Of a stretch of 38,183 nt of DNA, positions 1 to 7,035 are shown piece after piece. The notes under the pieces were generated by a model that made no database searches, was not told the origin of the DNA, and saw only the letters and a list, made by a program, of their open reading frames with translations. Origin of the DNA: an uncultured Arcobacter sp. (GTDB lineage: Bacteria; Campylobacterota; Campylobacteria; Campylobacterales; Arcobacteraceae); contig CALMBI010000024.1 in the NCBI GenBank assembly GCA_937860115.1, forward strand, positions 1-38,183. The letters run 5' to 3'. Made by a program: the position numbers and the translations under genes. Each line of letters starts with the position of its first letter. Position 1 is the first letter of the stretch.

Positions 1-128
1 ACTAAATTTTGAATCAAATGACTTAATTCATTTTCAAATTTTTTGGCTGCTGTGTTTTTATCTTTTGCTATAAATTTTAAAATATGTCCTAAGGCTTTGA
101 TAAACTTAGGTTTTTTTTCAATTTTCAT
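1..128 (-). CDS. RelE/ParE-family toxin, N-terminal part (cut by window edge)
   Basis: The first 42 residues are visible, beginning MKIEKKPKFIKALGHILKFI and continuing with AKDKNTAAKKFENELSHLI. The pattern of a basic start, a helix ending in I-A-K-D and a following A-A-x-K-F helix is typical of the N-terminal helical hairpin of ParE/RelE toxins. Family members act either on mRNA at the ribosome (RelE) or on gyrase (ParE); the fragment cannot tell which, because the catalytic C-terminal part lies outside the window. Its ATG overlaps the stop of the upstream gene as ATGA, so the two are translationally coupled, antitoxin first, as is usual for type II systems. Family assignment is by resemblance only. 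Confidence 0.7.
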   Translation of the reverse strand, partial: MKIEKKPKFIKALGHILKFIAKDKNTAAKKFENELSHLIQNL

Positions 129-391
129 CGTTGTATTCCAAGTTCATCTTGAAAAAATTTATCCATCAAAATATTATATTCTTCTTCTGTGACACCCGTT
201 TCTTGTTCAGCTTCAAAAACTCTTCGCCTAACCTCTTCAATACTACTTACCACTACACTTTGTGGATAATTATTTTCATAATCGTAGCTATCATCGATAA
301 CTCGTACTTTTCTATCATTGACAAAACTATCTATCATAGCTTTAAAATGGGGAAAAAAACTATCATCAATTTGTAAATTCATCGTTTGCAT
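125..391 (-). CDS. Antitoxin-like partner of the ParE/RelE toxin
   Basis: An acidic 88-residue protein beginning MQTMNLQIDDSFFPHFKAMI, with a C-terminal half rich in Glu (residues around EEVRRRVFEAEQETGVTEEE) and ending in KFFQDELGIQR. I place the start at 391, not at the in-frame ATG at 418, because a strong AAGGAG Shine-Dalgarno sits seven bases before the ATG at 391, while nothing comparable precedes 418. The short N-terminal beta-strand followed by a helix fits a DNA-binding antitoxin fold, and the acidic tail would neutralise the basic toxin. The stop overlaps the toxin start by four bases (ATGA). Antitoxin identity is inferred mainly from position and size; the exact family is not certain. 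Confidence 0.72.
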   Translation of the reverse strand: MQTMNLQIDDSFFPHFKAMIDSFVNDRKVRVIDDSYDYENNYPQSVVVSSIEEVRRRVFEAEQETGVTEEEYNILMDKFFQDELGIQR

Positions 392-419
392 CACTAACTC
401 CTTTTGAGCATTGCTCATT

Positions 420-644
420 TTAGCAAATAGTTTTAATATCTCTCTTTAGATAAATATCAATCTCATCTATGGCGATTTGATTTATCTCTCTAAAACTTTT
501 ATCAAGATGTCGATAGACCGATTCAAAAAGTGGGTCTTGTGAGTGGTATTTTTTAAATCTTTCACTATCTTCTTCATATTTTATAAAATAAGCTCCTCGT
601 AATCTTTTCCAATTTTCAATAAGTTGTTCTTTTTCATTCATCAT
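420..644 (-). CDS. Small hypothetical protein, 74 aa
   Basis: A charged, soluble, mostly helical protein of 74 residues (begins MMNEKEQLIENWKRLRGAYF) with no signal peptide or membrane segment. I do not recognise a family. The ATG overlaps the Nudix stop (ATGA), and two consecutive ATG codons occur at 644 and 641; GGA lies six bases before the first. It is separated by only about 28 bases from the antitoxin start at 391, so it appears to be part of the same transcript as the Nudix gene and the toxin-antitoxin pair. It could be an extra component of that module or merely co-transcribed. Confidence 0.6.
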   Translation of the reverse strand: MMNEKEQLIENWKRLRGAYFIKYEEDSERFKKYHSQDPLFESVYRHLDKSFREINQIAIDEIDIYLKRDIKTIC

Positions 645-1057
645 TTTATATCCATATTTAAATAATCTTGAATGATTTTTTTATGATCAAACACCAATTG
701 ATCAAGTGGAATATCAACATCTTGATAGATAAATACTTTTTTTGCATCATCTGCAGCTTTTGGAACTCCACTTGCTTTACAAATATAAACAATACTTGCC
801 GTATGAAATCTCTCATCTCTAGAAGGATCAGAATAAACTCCAAGCAATTTTTCTATCTTTACATCCAATGTAACTTCTTCTTTCATCTCTCTTATTAGTG
901 CAGCTTCAACACTTTCTCCAATATCAACAAAACCACCAGGAAGTGCTAATCCAAAAGGTTTATTTTTTCTCTCAATAAAAACAATTCCTAAATATTTTCC
1001 ATCTTCATTAAAAAGCTGAATCACCCCATCAGTTGCTAAAAAAGGTGTTTGTATCAT
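641..1057 (-). CDS. Nudix hydrolase
   Basis: The 138-residue protein carries a Nudix box at residues 42-64: Gly42, Glu48, then Arg56-Glu57 and Glu60-Glu61, matching G-x5-E-x7-R-E-U-x-E-E. These acidic residues bind the metal that helps hydrolyse a nucleoside diphosphate linked to another group. The usual Gly two residues after the EE pair is Thr-Leu here, a tolerated change. The rest of the sequence (an N-terminal beta strand with LFNEDGKYLGIVFIERKN) resembles ADP-ribose/NADH-type or 8-oxo-dGTP-type Nudix enzymes, but substrate cannot be read off. The ATG overlaps the phosphatase stop (ATGA), with AAGGA six bases ahead. Confidence 0.88.
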   Translation of the reverse strand: MIQTPFLATDGVIQLFNEDGKYLGIVFIERKNKPFGLALPGGFVDIGESVEAALIREMKEEVTLDVKIEKLLGVYSDPSRDERFHTASIVYICKASGVPKAADDAKKVFIYQDVDIPLDQLVFDHKKIIQDYLNMDIK

Positions 1058-1500
1058 TTAAATTCCTTAAAGATATTGTGTACACAACTTTCAATCATCG
1101 TAAAAACTTTCTCAAACCCCTCAAATCTATCAAAAAAATATGGGTCTGGAACATCTTGATTGTCATATCCAAAAAAACCAAGTTTATGAAGTTTCTCTGT
1201 TGGGCAACCCATTTTTAGAAGATTTGAGATATTACTATCATCAAGTGCCACGATAAAGTCAAACTTTTTAAAATCCTCTTTCGTTATCGCTCTTGCTCTA
1301 TGTTGAGCTATATCTATCCCATGCTGTTTAGAAACTTTTATAGAGTTTGGACAAGGATTTTCCCCTTTGTGATAATCTCCAGTCCCACAACTATCAACAC
1401 TTATAGATAAATTATGATTTTTTATAAATTCTCTTGCCACTCCCTCAGCAAGAGGTGAACGACAAATATTTCCTAAACATACAAAAAGAATCGATTTCAA
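1054..1500 (-). CDS. Low-molecular-weight protein tyrosine phosphatase
   Basis: A 148-residue cytosolic enzyme with the signature C-x5-R-S at residues 8-15 (CLGNICRS), which forms the phosphate loop with nucleophile Cys8 and Arg14, and the general-acid motif Asp-Pro-Tyr at 119-121. Full length for the family. In bacteria such enzymes remove phosphate from tyrosine (for example on capsule kinases) or, in the arsenate reductase branch, reduce arsenate; the DPY loop and absence of the ArsC cysteine triad favour phosphatase. The start is TTG at 1500, preceded by TAAGG seven bases upstream; no better ATG exists. It is the first gene of a minus-strand operon and has a -10 element at 1522-1527. Confidence 0.9.
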   Translation of the reverse strand: MKSILFVCLGNICRSPLAEGVAREFIKNHNLSISVDSCGTGDYHKGENPCPNSIKVSKQHGIDIAQHRARAITKEDFKKFDFIVALDDSNISNLLKMGCPTEKLHKLGFFGYDNQDVPDPYFFDRFEGFEKVFTMIESCVHNIFKEFK

Positions 1501-1521
1501 ATTAGTACCTTATGTGATTAA

Positions 1522-1527
1522 ATTATA
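1522..1527 (-). promoter_or_regulatory. -10 element for the phosphatase operon
   Basis: TATAAT on the minus strand, 22 bases before the TTG start, giving an expected leader of about 15 bases. No clear -35 hexamer is visible, as is common for sigma70 promoters in Campylobacterota. Confidence 0.5.
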
Positions 1528-1600
1528 AGATTTTATTCTACCATAAAACTATTTTGTTAAGATAAACACAACTCTAATAAGCCTTGAACTAGAATAAAGG

Positions 1601-1606
1601 TATAAT
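1601..1606 (+). promoter_or_regulatory. -10 element for the helicase-ribE transcript
   Basis: A perfect TATAAT 33 bases before the helicase ATG, in the divergent spacer. A GGAG ribosome-binding site follows at about 1629-1633. No good -35 is present at the standard distance. Confidence 0.55.
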
Positions 1607-1638
1607 CTACGAATATATACAAAAAAATTGGAGCAATT

Positions 1639-3039
1639 ATGAATTTTAAAGAACTAAACCTTTCACGTGAGGTACTAGCAGCGCTAGCTGTTTGCGACTA
1701 CAAAAAACCAACTCCAATCCAAGAAGCAATAATCTCTCAAATCCTAAAAAACAAAGATGTTCAAGCGATTGCCCCAACAGGAAGTGGTAAAACTGCTGCA
1801 TTTTCACTCCCTATCATCGACAAATTAAATAAAAATCTAGCAGATGATTTTAAACTTCCACGAGCTTTGATACTTGTCCCTACAAGAGAATTAGCTGTAC
1901 AAATTGATGCAAGTATCAAAAAATATGCGATCCATACTGACCTTAAATCAGCGACTATTTTTGGTGGAACAAAGATGGAACCACAAGTAAATAAACTTAA
2001 AAAAACGATTGATATTTTAGTAGCCACTCCTGGGCGACTTGCAGAACATATCAAAGAGAAAAACGTAAATCTTGCACATATCAATACACTTGTACTTGAT
2101 GAAGCAGATACAATGCTTGAGATGGGATTTTCTGAAGAGATGGGTGTAATATTTGATAGTTTTGAAACAAAGCCTCAAACGATGCTTTTTAGTGCAACTT
2201 TAGGGGAAAGTATCAAAAAACTTGGGGAGAAAATCCTAGAGAGTGCATATTGTGTAAACATAGATAAAACACAAAAAGGGACACACAAAATCGTCCAGTC
2301 AGTTTATTATATCAATCGTGATGAGAAAAATGCCCTCACCTCTTATCTTATAGGGAAACAATATCAACATCAATTTATCGTTTTTACAAGAACAAAACAA
2401 ACAGCCGAAGAGGTTTTTAACTATTTAGTTGAGAGTGGTTTGAAATGTGATAGTTTACATGGGGATAAAACACATGGGAAACGACAAGTAGCAATCCAAA
2501 GGTTTAGAGATAAAGAGGTGCAAGTTTTAGTAGCGACTGATATTACAGCTCGTGGAATTGATATCAAAGGGCTTGAATATATTATCAATTATGATATCCC
2601 AAATAGTGTGGAGGATTATATCCATAGAATTGGACGAACTGGAAGAGCTGGGATGGATGGAAATGCTATTAGCCTTGTAAGTTCAAGTGAAGTGTATAGT
2701 CAAAAAGTAATTGAGCGAAAACTTCATATCAAGATGAAAGTAGTGAAAGAGAAAGGGTTTGGAAATGATGTCGAAGATACTATCAAAGCCCCTAAAATCC
2801 TGATACGAAAAGAAGCTAAAAGGGATGTCACTGGAGCTTTTGGGCAACAAAAGAAAAAAGTAAAACCAAAGAAAAAAACAACCAAAAGAGATGGCGATCC
2901 AAAAGCTGAAAAGTTTGAAAAGAAAACTTCAAAAACGGTGGCAAAAACACCAACAAAAGAGAAAAAAGCAAAAAAGTTGATAGATTCTAAAACATATGCT
3001 AAAAAAACAAAATCGTACAAAGATATAAGAGGTAGATAA
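1639..3039 (+). CDS. DEAD-box ATP-dependent RNA helicase (RhlE-like)
   Basis: A 466-residue protein with every core helicase motif: Q motif around Pro24-Gln28, Walker A APTGSGKT at 45-52, PTREL at 81-85, DEAD at 154-157, SAT at 185-187, ARGID at 304-308 and HRIGRTGR at 329-336. After the two RecA-like domains comes a strongly basic, Lys/Thr-rich tail (about residues 395-466), which in this family binds RNA or ribosomes. Such enzymes remodel structured RNA during ribosome assembly and mRNA decay, especially in the cold. It is the first gene of a plus-strand transcript, and its TAA shares an A with the ATG of ribE, so the two are coupled. Confidence 0.95.
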   Translation: MNFKELNLSREVLAALAVCDYKKPTPIQEAIISQILKNKDVQAIAPTGSGKTAAFSLPIIDKLNKNLADDFKLPRALILVPTRELAVQIDASIKKYAIHTDLKSATIFGGTKMEPQVNKLKKTIDILVATPGRLAEHIKEKNVNLAHINTLVLDEADTMLEMGFSEEMGVIFDSFETKPQTMLFSATLGESIKKLGEKILESAYCVNIDKTQKGTHKIVQSVYYINRDEKNALTSYLIGKQYQHQFIVFTRTKQTAEEVFNYLVESGLKCDSLHGDKTHGKRQVAIQRFRDKEVQVLVATDITARGIDIKGLEYIINYDIPNSVEDYIHRIGRTGRAGMDGNAISLVSSSEVYSQKVIERKLHIKMKVVKEKGFGNDVEDTIKAPKILIRKEAKRDVTGAFGQQKKKVKPKKKTTKRDGDPKAEKFEKKTSKTVAKTPTKEKKAKKLIDSKTYAKKTKSYKDIRGR

Positions 3040-3656
3040 TGTTTACTGGTCTTATAAGAGAGATGGCAAAAGTTGAAAGTTTTGTGGGAAGTTTGCTCAC
3101 TATCAAAGCTTCATACAAACCCAAAATAGGAGATAGCATCGCTATAAATGGAGCATGTTTAACTGTTGTCCAAATAAAAAATGGTTCTTTTAGTGTGGAA
3201 CTTTCCCCCGAATCACAAAGTGTCCTAGCCCTTGAAAACTATAAAAATGAAGTCCATATCGAACCAGCTATGATGATGGGAGATAGATTTGAAGGACATA
3301 TAGTTCAAGGTCATGTGGATTGTATAGGAAAAATTGTAGCTATTAAAAACAATGGAAATTCGGCTGATTTTTATATTGAGCTTCCAAAAGAGTATATGAA
3401 ATTTGTTATCCCAAAAGGGAGTATCACAGTTGATGGAGTGAGCCTTACAGTCAATGATGTAATAGGAACTAAAAATCAATTTAGACTTACTATCATTCCT
3501 CATACAATAGAAAATACACTTTTTAAGACTTATAAAATAAACTCAAAAGTAAATATAGAAACCGATATGTTCGCACGATATATTTATAATATGTTTAAAG
3601 GTTCTAAAGATAAATTAGATTGGGATACTGTAGATAGTATTATGGCTAGATACTAA
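3039..3656 (+). CDS. ribE: Riboflavin synthase alpha subunit
   Basis: A 205-residue protein with the family start MFTGLI and two lumazine-binding beta-barrel repeats: the first holds GACLTV near residue 39, the second starts near FEGHIVQGHVDCIG (about residue 88) and contains GSITVDGVSLTV. The enzyme dismutates two molecules of 6,7-dimethyl-8-ribityllumazine to riboflavin, the last step of vitamin B2 synthesis, as a cytosolic trimer. Length is normal. It overlaps the helicase stop by one base; no other rib genes are nearby, so the pathway is scattered in this genome. Confidence 0.95.
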   Translation: MFTGLIREMAKVESFVGSLLTIKASYKPKIGDSIAINGACLTVVQIKNGSFSVELSPESQSVLALENYKNEVHIEPAMMMGDRFEGHIVQGHVDCIGKIVAIKNNGNSADFYIELPKEYMKFVIPKGSITVDGVSLTVNDVIGTKNQFRLTIIPHTIENTLFKTYKINSKVNIETDMFARYIYNMFKGSKDKLDWDTVDSIMARY

Positions 3657-3763
3657 TTTTCCCAATACCAAAATCAAAATCTAATTACGATTTTTATTAA
3701 AAGATTAACTCCAATCGTTCTACAATTTCTTATAAAAAAACCAAATATAAGGAGGAAAAGGTT

Positions 3764-3928
3764 ATGTTAGGTGATATTATTGCCTCATTATTTATTGCGG
3801 GATTTTTCTTTTTTATGTATAAGATCGGACAGGCATTTGTTCCAAAAGAAAATCCAATATCAAAGGTTTTTGCAATAGGATCTATTGTTCTTAGTACATT
3901 TTTAATAGGACTAGTGATTAGTGCCTAA
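3764..3928 (+). CDS. Small membrane protein, 54 aa
   Basis: A short gene that is easy to miss. It starts MLGDIIASLFIAGFFFFMYK and ends LIGLVISA. Two hydrophobic segments (about residues 4-18 and 35-53) flank a short hydrophilic loop with Lys-Glu-Asn-Pro, so it should be a two-helix inner-membrane hairpin. A very strong ribosome-binding site, AAGGAGG, lies seven bases before the ATG, and a hairpin terminator follows the stop by five bases. A TACAAT at 3721-3726 could be its own -10. I do not know the function; tiny membrane proteins like this often attach to larger membrane complexes. Evidence for translation is the ribosome site plus terminator, not homology. Confidence 0.75.
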   Translation: MLGDIIASLFIAGFFFFMYKIGQAFVPKENPISKVFAIGSIVLSTFLIGLVISA

Positions 3929-3933
3929 GTAAA

Positions 3934-3960
3934 AGACTAGCATTTTTGCTAGTCTCTTTT
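3934..3960. terminator. Bidirectional intrinsic terminator
   Basis: A perfect 9-bp stem AGACTAGCA / TGCTAGTCT with a TTTT loop, followed by CTTTTATTCTTT on the plus strand and by TTTTACTT on the minus strand. It ends the 54-aa gene and the convergent histidine-kinase locus. Confidence 0.85.
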
Positions 3961-5400
3961 ATTCTTTGATTTTTAGAGGTATTTTAATAGTAAATTGTGC
4001 TCCCAAATACTTTTGCTCACTGTATTCCATCTCTTTGTTTTCCACACTAATCGTACAATCCATATATTTTTCAATCATCTCTTTGGACATATAGAGCCCA
4101 ATCCCCGTGCCATTAGTATCTGATTTTGTTGTAAATTTTGAATCAAATATTTTATCAATAATATTTTCAGGTATCCCACCTGCATTATCTTGAATGACAA
4201 TCACTCCACTGTTACCATCTTTGAGAATCTTTGTTTTCAAAATTTTAAACTCTTGTTTTTCTGCTTTTCTTTCAAATTCATCGATCGCATTTACAAAAAT
4301 ATTCATAAATATTTGAATCAATTCCCTCGGATATCCAAGAATTTCTAAATCCTCATCATATTCTTCTAACATCTTAATAGAATTTTTTTTGATTTTTTGA
4401 ACTAAAAGCTCAATAGTATGTGCATATATTGTACTTAAAAAGAAACTCTCTTTTCTCTATCCTCTTTAAAAAAATTTCTAAAATCATTTATGGTTTCAGA
4501 TAGATGCATAACGTGTTGAGTAATTTTATTAAAATGATCAATATTATCTATCGGAAGCCCTATCTCATTGTGTACGACTCCAGAACTTGAAAGTGTTGAT
4601 ATGGCACTAAGTGGTTATTTCCATTGATGAATTATGTTTTCAAGCATCTCTCCCATCATAGCCATTTTTGATTGTTGATAAATGAGTTGCTCTTTGATTT
4701 GAAGTTCCCTTTTTGCTTGAAGCTCTTTTGTGATATCCCTACCACTTCCTACAGTTCCAAGTAGTCTTCCACTATCATCAAAAAAAGGTGCTTTATGCAC
4801 CTCCAAAATTAGATACTCACCTTTTACATTTCCATACTCTTCAAAAACCATATTTTTCATATTTTGTAAAACAACTTCATCAGAATTAAAACAAAGTTCT
4901 CCAAACGTATGCCACTCTTTATTCTCTTTATGTTTCTCTCTTTCTCTCAAAGCAAAATAAATATCACCTTTACCAATAGGTTCCTCTGTATCTTTTGCCA
5001 TCAAAAGATTTTCACAGATTGCTTTGTTTGCAAAGATATATTTTCCATTTACATCTTTTGCCCACAACATATCAGGAAGATTATCAGCAAGCAACCGAAG
5101 TAATTTATTTGGATCGAGTACACCATCAAGTGAGCTATCCTCTAGATCATTTTTCTGACCATGAAAAATAATCACTCCATCATCCATTTTATCCACATCA
5201 AATATATACTGCTCACCTTGACAATAAAAAAATGTTCTCCCCATATCTTTATTGTATAGAGCATTCACGCCATCTTTAATAAGTGTATTAAGATCTGTAT
5301 TGAAAGAAAAATCATCACTAAATAGTTTCTTGAAATTATGATTATAATGTTTAATTTGATTAGATTTTACATCATATAAAAATATAATTGTTCTCTTCAT
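3959..5400 (-). pseudogene. PAS-domain sensor histidine kinase, disrupted by a stop codon and a frameshift
   Basis: Read across two lesions, this is a normal soluble kinase: an N-terminal region, a PAS domain (about residues 95-235, with NLPDMLWAKDVNGKYIFANK and DITKEL), a phospho-acceptor helix with HQWK, then an ATPase domain containing the N-box (IFMNIFVNAIDEF), DNAGGIP and the GTGIGL lid. Lesion one: TAA at 4615-4617 directly after HQWK, where relatives have Gln before PLSAI (CAA to TAA). The frame then stays open for 60 codons. Lesion two: a run of five A (plus strand) at 4437-4441 where six would keep the frame into LSTIYAHTIELL. As sequenced, the sensor half (261 aa) lacks kinase function, and the ATPase part (from 4372) has no good start. 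The promoter and GAGGAG ribosome site before the ATG at 5400 are intact, so inactivation looks recent. A sequencing error remains possible. Confidence 0.85.
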
Positions 5401-5415
5401 ACTAACTCCTCAAGG

Positions 5416-5442
5416 ATGTCATTTTTAGAATTTTTATGACAT
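5416..5442. repeat. Inverted repeat in the kinase promoter/leader
   Basis: ATGTCAT and ATGACAT, a perfect 7-bp inverted repeat separated by 13 bases, next to the -10 element and covering the likely transcription start. It could be an operator for a dimeric regulator or a leader hairpin; no regulator is identified. Confidence 0.4.
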
Positions 5443-5443
5443 G

Positions 5444-5449
5444 ATTATA
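5444..5449 (-). promoter_or_regulatory. -10 element of the histidine kinase locus
   Basis: TATAAT in the context TACTATAAT on the minus strand, 44 bases before the ATG at 5400; GAGGAG lies just ahead of that ATG. Confidence 0.5.
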
Positions 5450-5470
5450 GTATCACAGTGGCACATAAGA

Positions 5471-5554
5471 TTAGTAATTTTTTTGTAATTCGATAGTATT
5501 TTTAAATGCTTCTAAATCTTGAATCGTTAACAAAAGATTTTCAATCTGATTTTG
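5471..5554 (-). other. In-frame coding tail beyond the stop of the metzincin protease
   Basis: Directly after the protease stop (TAA at 5555-5557) the same frame stays open for 27 codons, reading QNQIENLLLTIQDLEAF and then KNTIELQKNY before a second TAA at 5471-5473. The sequence is a plausible amphipathic helix, the kind of segment that follows the Met-turn in metzincins. I read the first TAA as a mutated CAA (Gln), so this is probably the original C-terminus, now untranslated. Confidence 0.6.
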
Positions 5555-6430
5555 TTATAAAACTGGATTCATCAGAGCACCTTTTGTGTCAATATGTGCA
5601 ACACCAATAAGATGTCCTATTTCGTGAGCTAAAATAACTTTAAGCTCTTGTAGATTTTCAAAACCATAAATCTCTATACGATCCATGCTACTTGTGATTG
5701 TTTTTTCCCTTTGAAACTTTCCATCTTTATAAATAGTTTTTAATGTTGTTTCAATATATCCAATAGCTGCACCTTTTGTCTCTTTAAAACTTTTAGACAG
5801 ATTTTCTATCTCCCTTCGGATTCTATTATAGTTTCTTACTATCATATTATAGTTTGTAATTTTTTGATTATATTGACCCACAAGCCCTTTATATTTCATC
5901 AGTTTTTGTTGGTAGAAATTTTTCTCTTTCTTGATATTTTGTTGTTCATCTTTTACAAAATTACTTATCTTTTCATATTCCTCTTGAGTATGTTGTTTTT
6001 GATTTTCATTTTCAATGTAGTTGTTGAGCTTTTCTATTTTGATATTTATATTTTGATTTAAAAATTCAACTTCACTTTGTTTTACTACAATCTCTTCTTC
6101 TAACTGTGGGAGTATATTTTGAATATTTTCCAATTTTTCTTGGAGTTTTTTACTATTAGAGAGATTTCTTTCAATCGCAATCTTTCGATTTGAACGATTA
6201 ACAAATACTATATTGACTGGTTTTCCATCATTTGAAATATCAAAAAGATTTGCTCCAACTTGTGATTCAAGTTCTTGCTCTATATTTTTAAGAAGAGATT
6301 TCAAAATCTCTTTTGAGAGAATTGTACTAAAATGAGGATCTATAGAGCCAACTTTTATTTTTTCTACCTGTCCATATAAAAATTCTACAGAAATAAAAAA
6401 TAAAAATAGATACTTGAATATTCTTTTCAA
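5555..6430 (-). CDS. Secreted metzincin-type zinc metalloprotease, C-terminus probably truncated
   Basis: Starts with a signal peptide (MKRIFKYLFLFFISVEFLYG, cleavage near Gly20-Gln21). Residues about 86-215 are a long Glu/Lys/Gln/Asn-rich coiled coil. The catalytic end holds HEIGHLIGVAH at 269-279, the metzincin zinc motif H-E-x2-H-x2-G-x2-H, followed by Met287 in ALMNP as the Met-turn. It should be an exported, matrixin-like peptidase of the periplasm or cell surface; the substrate is unknown. The start is TTG at 6430, with AGGA six bases before it; no ATG gives the signal peptide. The gene stops four residues after the Met-turn; in-frame coding continues beyond, so a nonsense mutation is likely. 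Activity of the shortened product is uncertain. Confidence 0.8.
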   Translation of the reverse strand: MKRIFKYLFLFFISVEFLYGQVEKIKVGSIDPHFSTILSKEILKSLLKNIEQELESQVGANLFDISNDGKPVNIVFVNRSNRKIAIERNLSNSKKLQEKLENIQNILPQLEEEIVVKQSEVEFLNQNINIKIEKLNNYIENENQKQHTQEEYEKISNFVKDEQQNIKKEKNFYQQKLMKYKGLVGQYNQKITNYNMIVRNYNRIRREIENLSKSFKETKGAAIGYIETTLKTIYKDGKFQREKTITSSMDRIEIYGFENLQELKVILAHEIGHLIGVAHIDTKGALMNPVL

Positions 6431-6458
6431 ACCTCATCCTATTTATTGGTGAAGTGAT

Positions 6459-6482
6459 AATAGATAGCTATTGCTATCTATT
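6459..6482. repeat. 10-bp perfect hairpin after purE
   Basis: AATAGATAGC / GCTATCTATT with a 4-base loop, seven bases past the purE stop. On the minus strand it is preceded, not followed, by a T-run, so it is not a standard intrinsic terminator for purE; it may protect the mRNA 3' end or act as a weak terminator. Confidence 0.5.
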
Positions 6483-6488
6483 AAAAAA

Positions 6489-6983
6489 TTATAAAATAAC
6501 CTCAATCTCTTTTGAATCATTAACAACTTTTTTCTCTTTGACGATTCTATCTTCTTTTAATTTTACAGCTAACTCTTTATCGGCGATAGCTAATATTTGC
6601 ATTGCTAAAAACGCAGCATTTACAGCTCCTGCTTTTCCAAGTGCAACAGTTGCTACAGGCATACCTGAAGGCATTTGAACAGTAGAAAGCATAGCATCCA
6701 TACCATCCATCGCTCCACCTTTCATAGGTACACCAATAACAGGTTTTGTAGTAGTGGCTGCTAAAGCACCAGCTAAGTGTGCAGCCATACCAGCTGCAGC
6801 TATAAATACTTTTGCACCTTTTTCTTCAGCTTCTTTAATATATTTTTTTGTTCGTTCAGGCGATCTATGAGCTGAACTAATGATAAGTTCATATTTTACA
6901 TTGAACTCTTCTAAAGTCTCAGCACAACTTTTCATTACATCATAATCACTTTTACTACCCATAATAATCGAAACAAAATTCAT
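6489..6983 (-). CDS. purE: N5-carboxyaminoimidazole ribonucleotide mutase (PurE, class I)
   Basis: A 164-residue protein with the PurE N-terminus (IIMGSKSDYDVMKSC), the active-site SAHRSPERT segment and the loop AAGMAAHLAGALAATTTKPV. PurE moves the carboxyl group of N5-CAIR to give CAIR in de novo purine synthesis and works as a cytosolic octamer. The length and the SDYD/SAHR motifs indicate class I, which needs a PurK partner; no purK is in this window. AAAGGG lies upstream of the ATG. The gene follows the acyltransferase fusion by 52 bases and may share its transcript. Confidence 0.95.
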   Translation of the reverse strand: MNFVSIIMGSKSDYDVMKSCAETLEEFNVKYELIISSAHRSPERTKKYIKEAEEKGAKVFIAAAGMAAHLAGALAATTTKPVIGVPMKGGAMDGMDAMLSTVQMPSGMPVATVALGKAGAVNAAFLAMQILAIADKELAVKLKEDRIVKEKKVVNDSKEIEVIL

Positions 6984-7035
6984 TCTCTACCCTTTTTTTA
7001 TTTTTTTAAAGTCCAATATAGTACCAAATATTTTA

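Noticed and set aside
3661-3710. AAATC/GATTT hairpin as ribE terminator
   Set aside because: Only about 5 bp of A/T-rich stem in an A/T-rich genome; not distinguishable from chance.
3959-4372. Stand-alone ATPase-domain protein starting at an internal Met
   Set aside because: It has no ribosome site, and the upstream frame reads on into the same kinase through a single missing base, so it is the tail of a broken gene.
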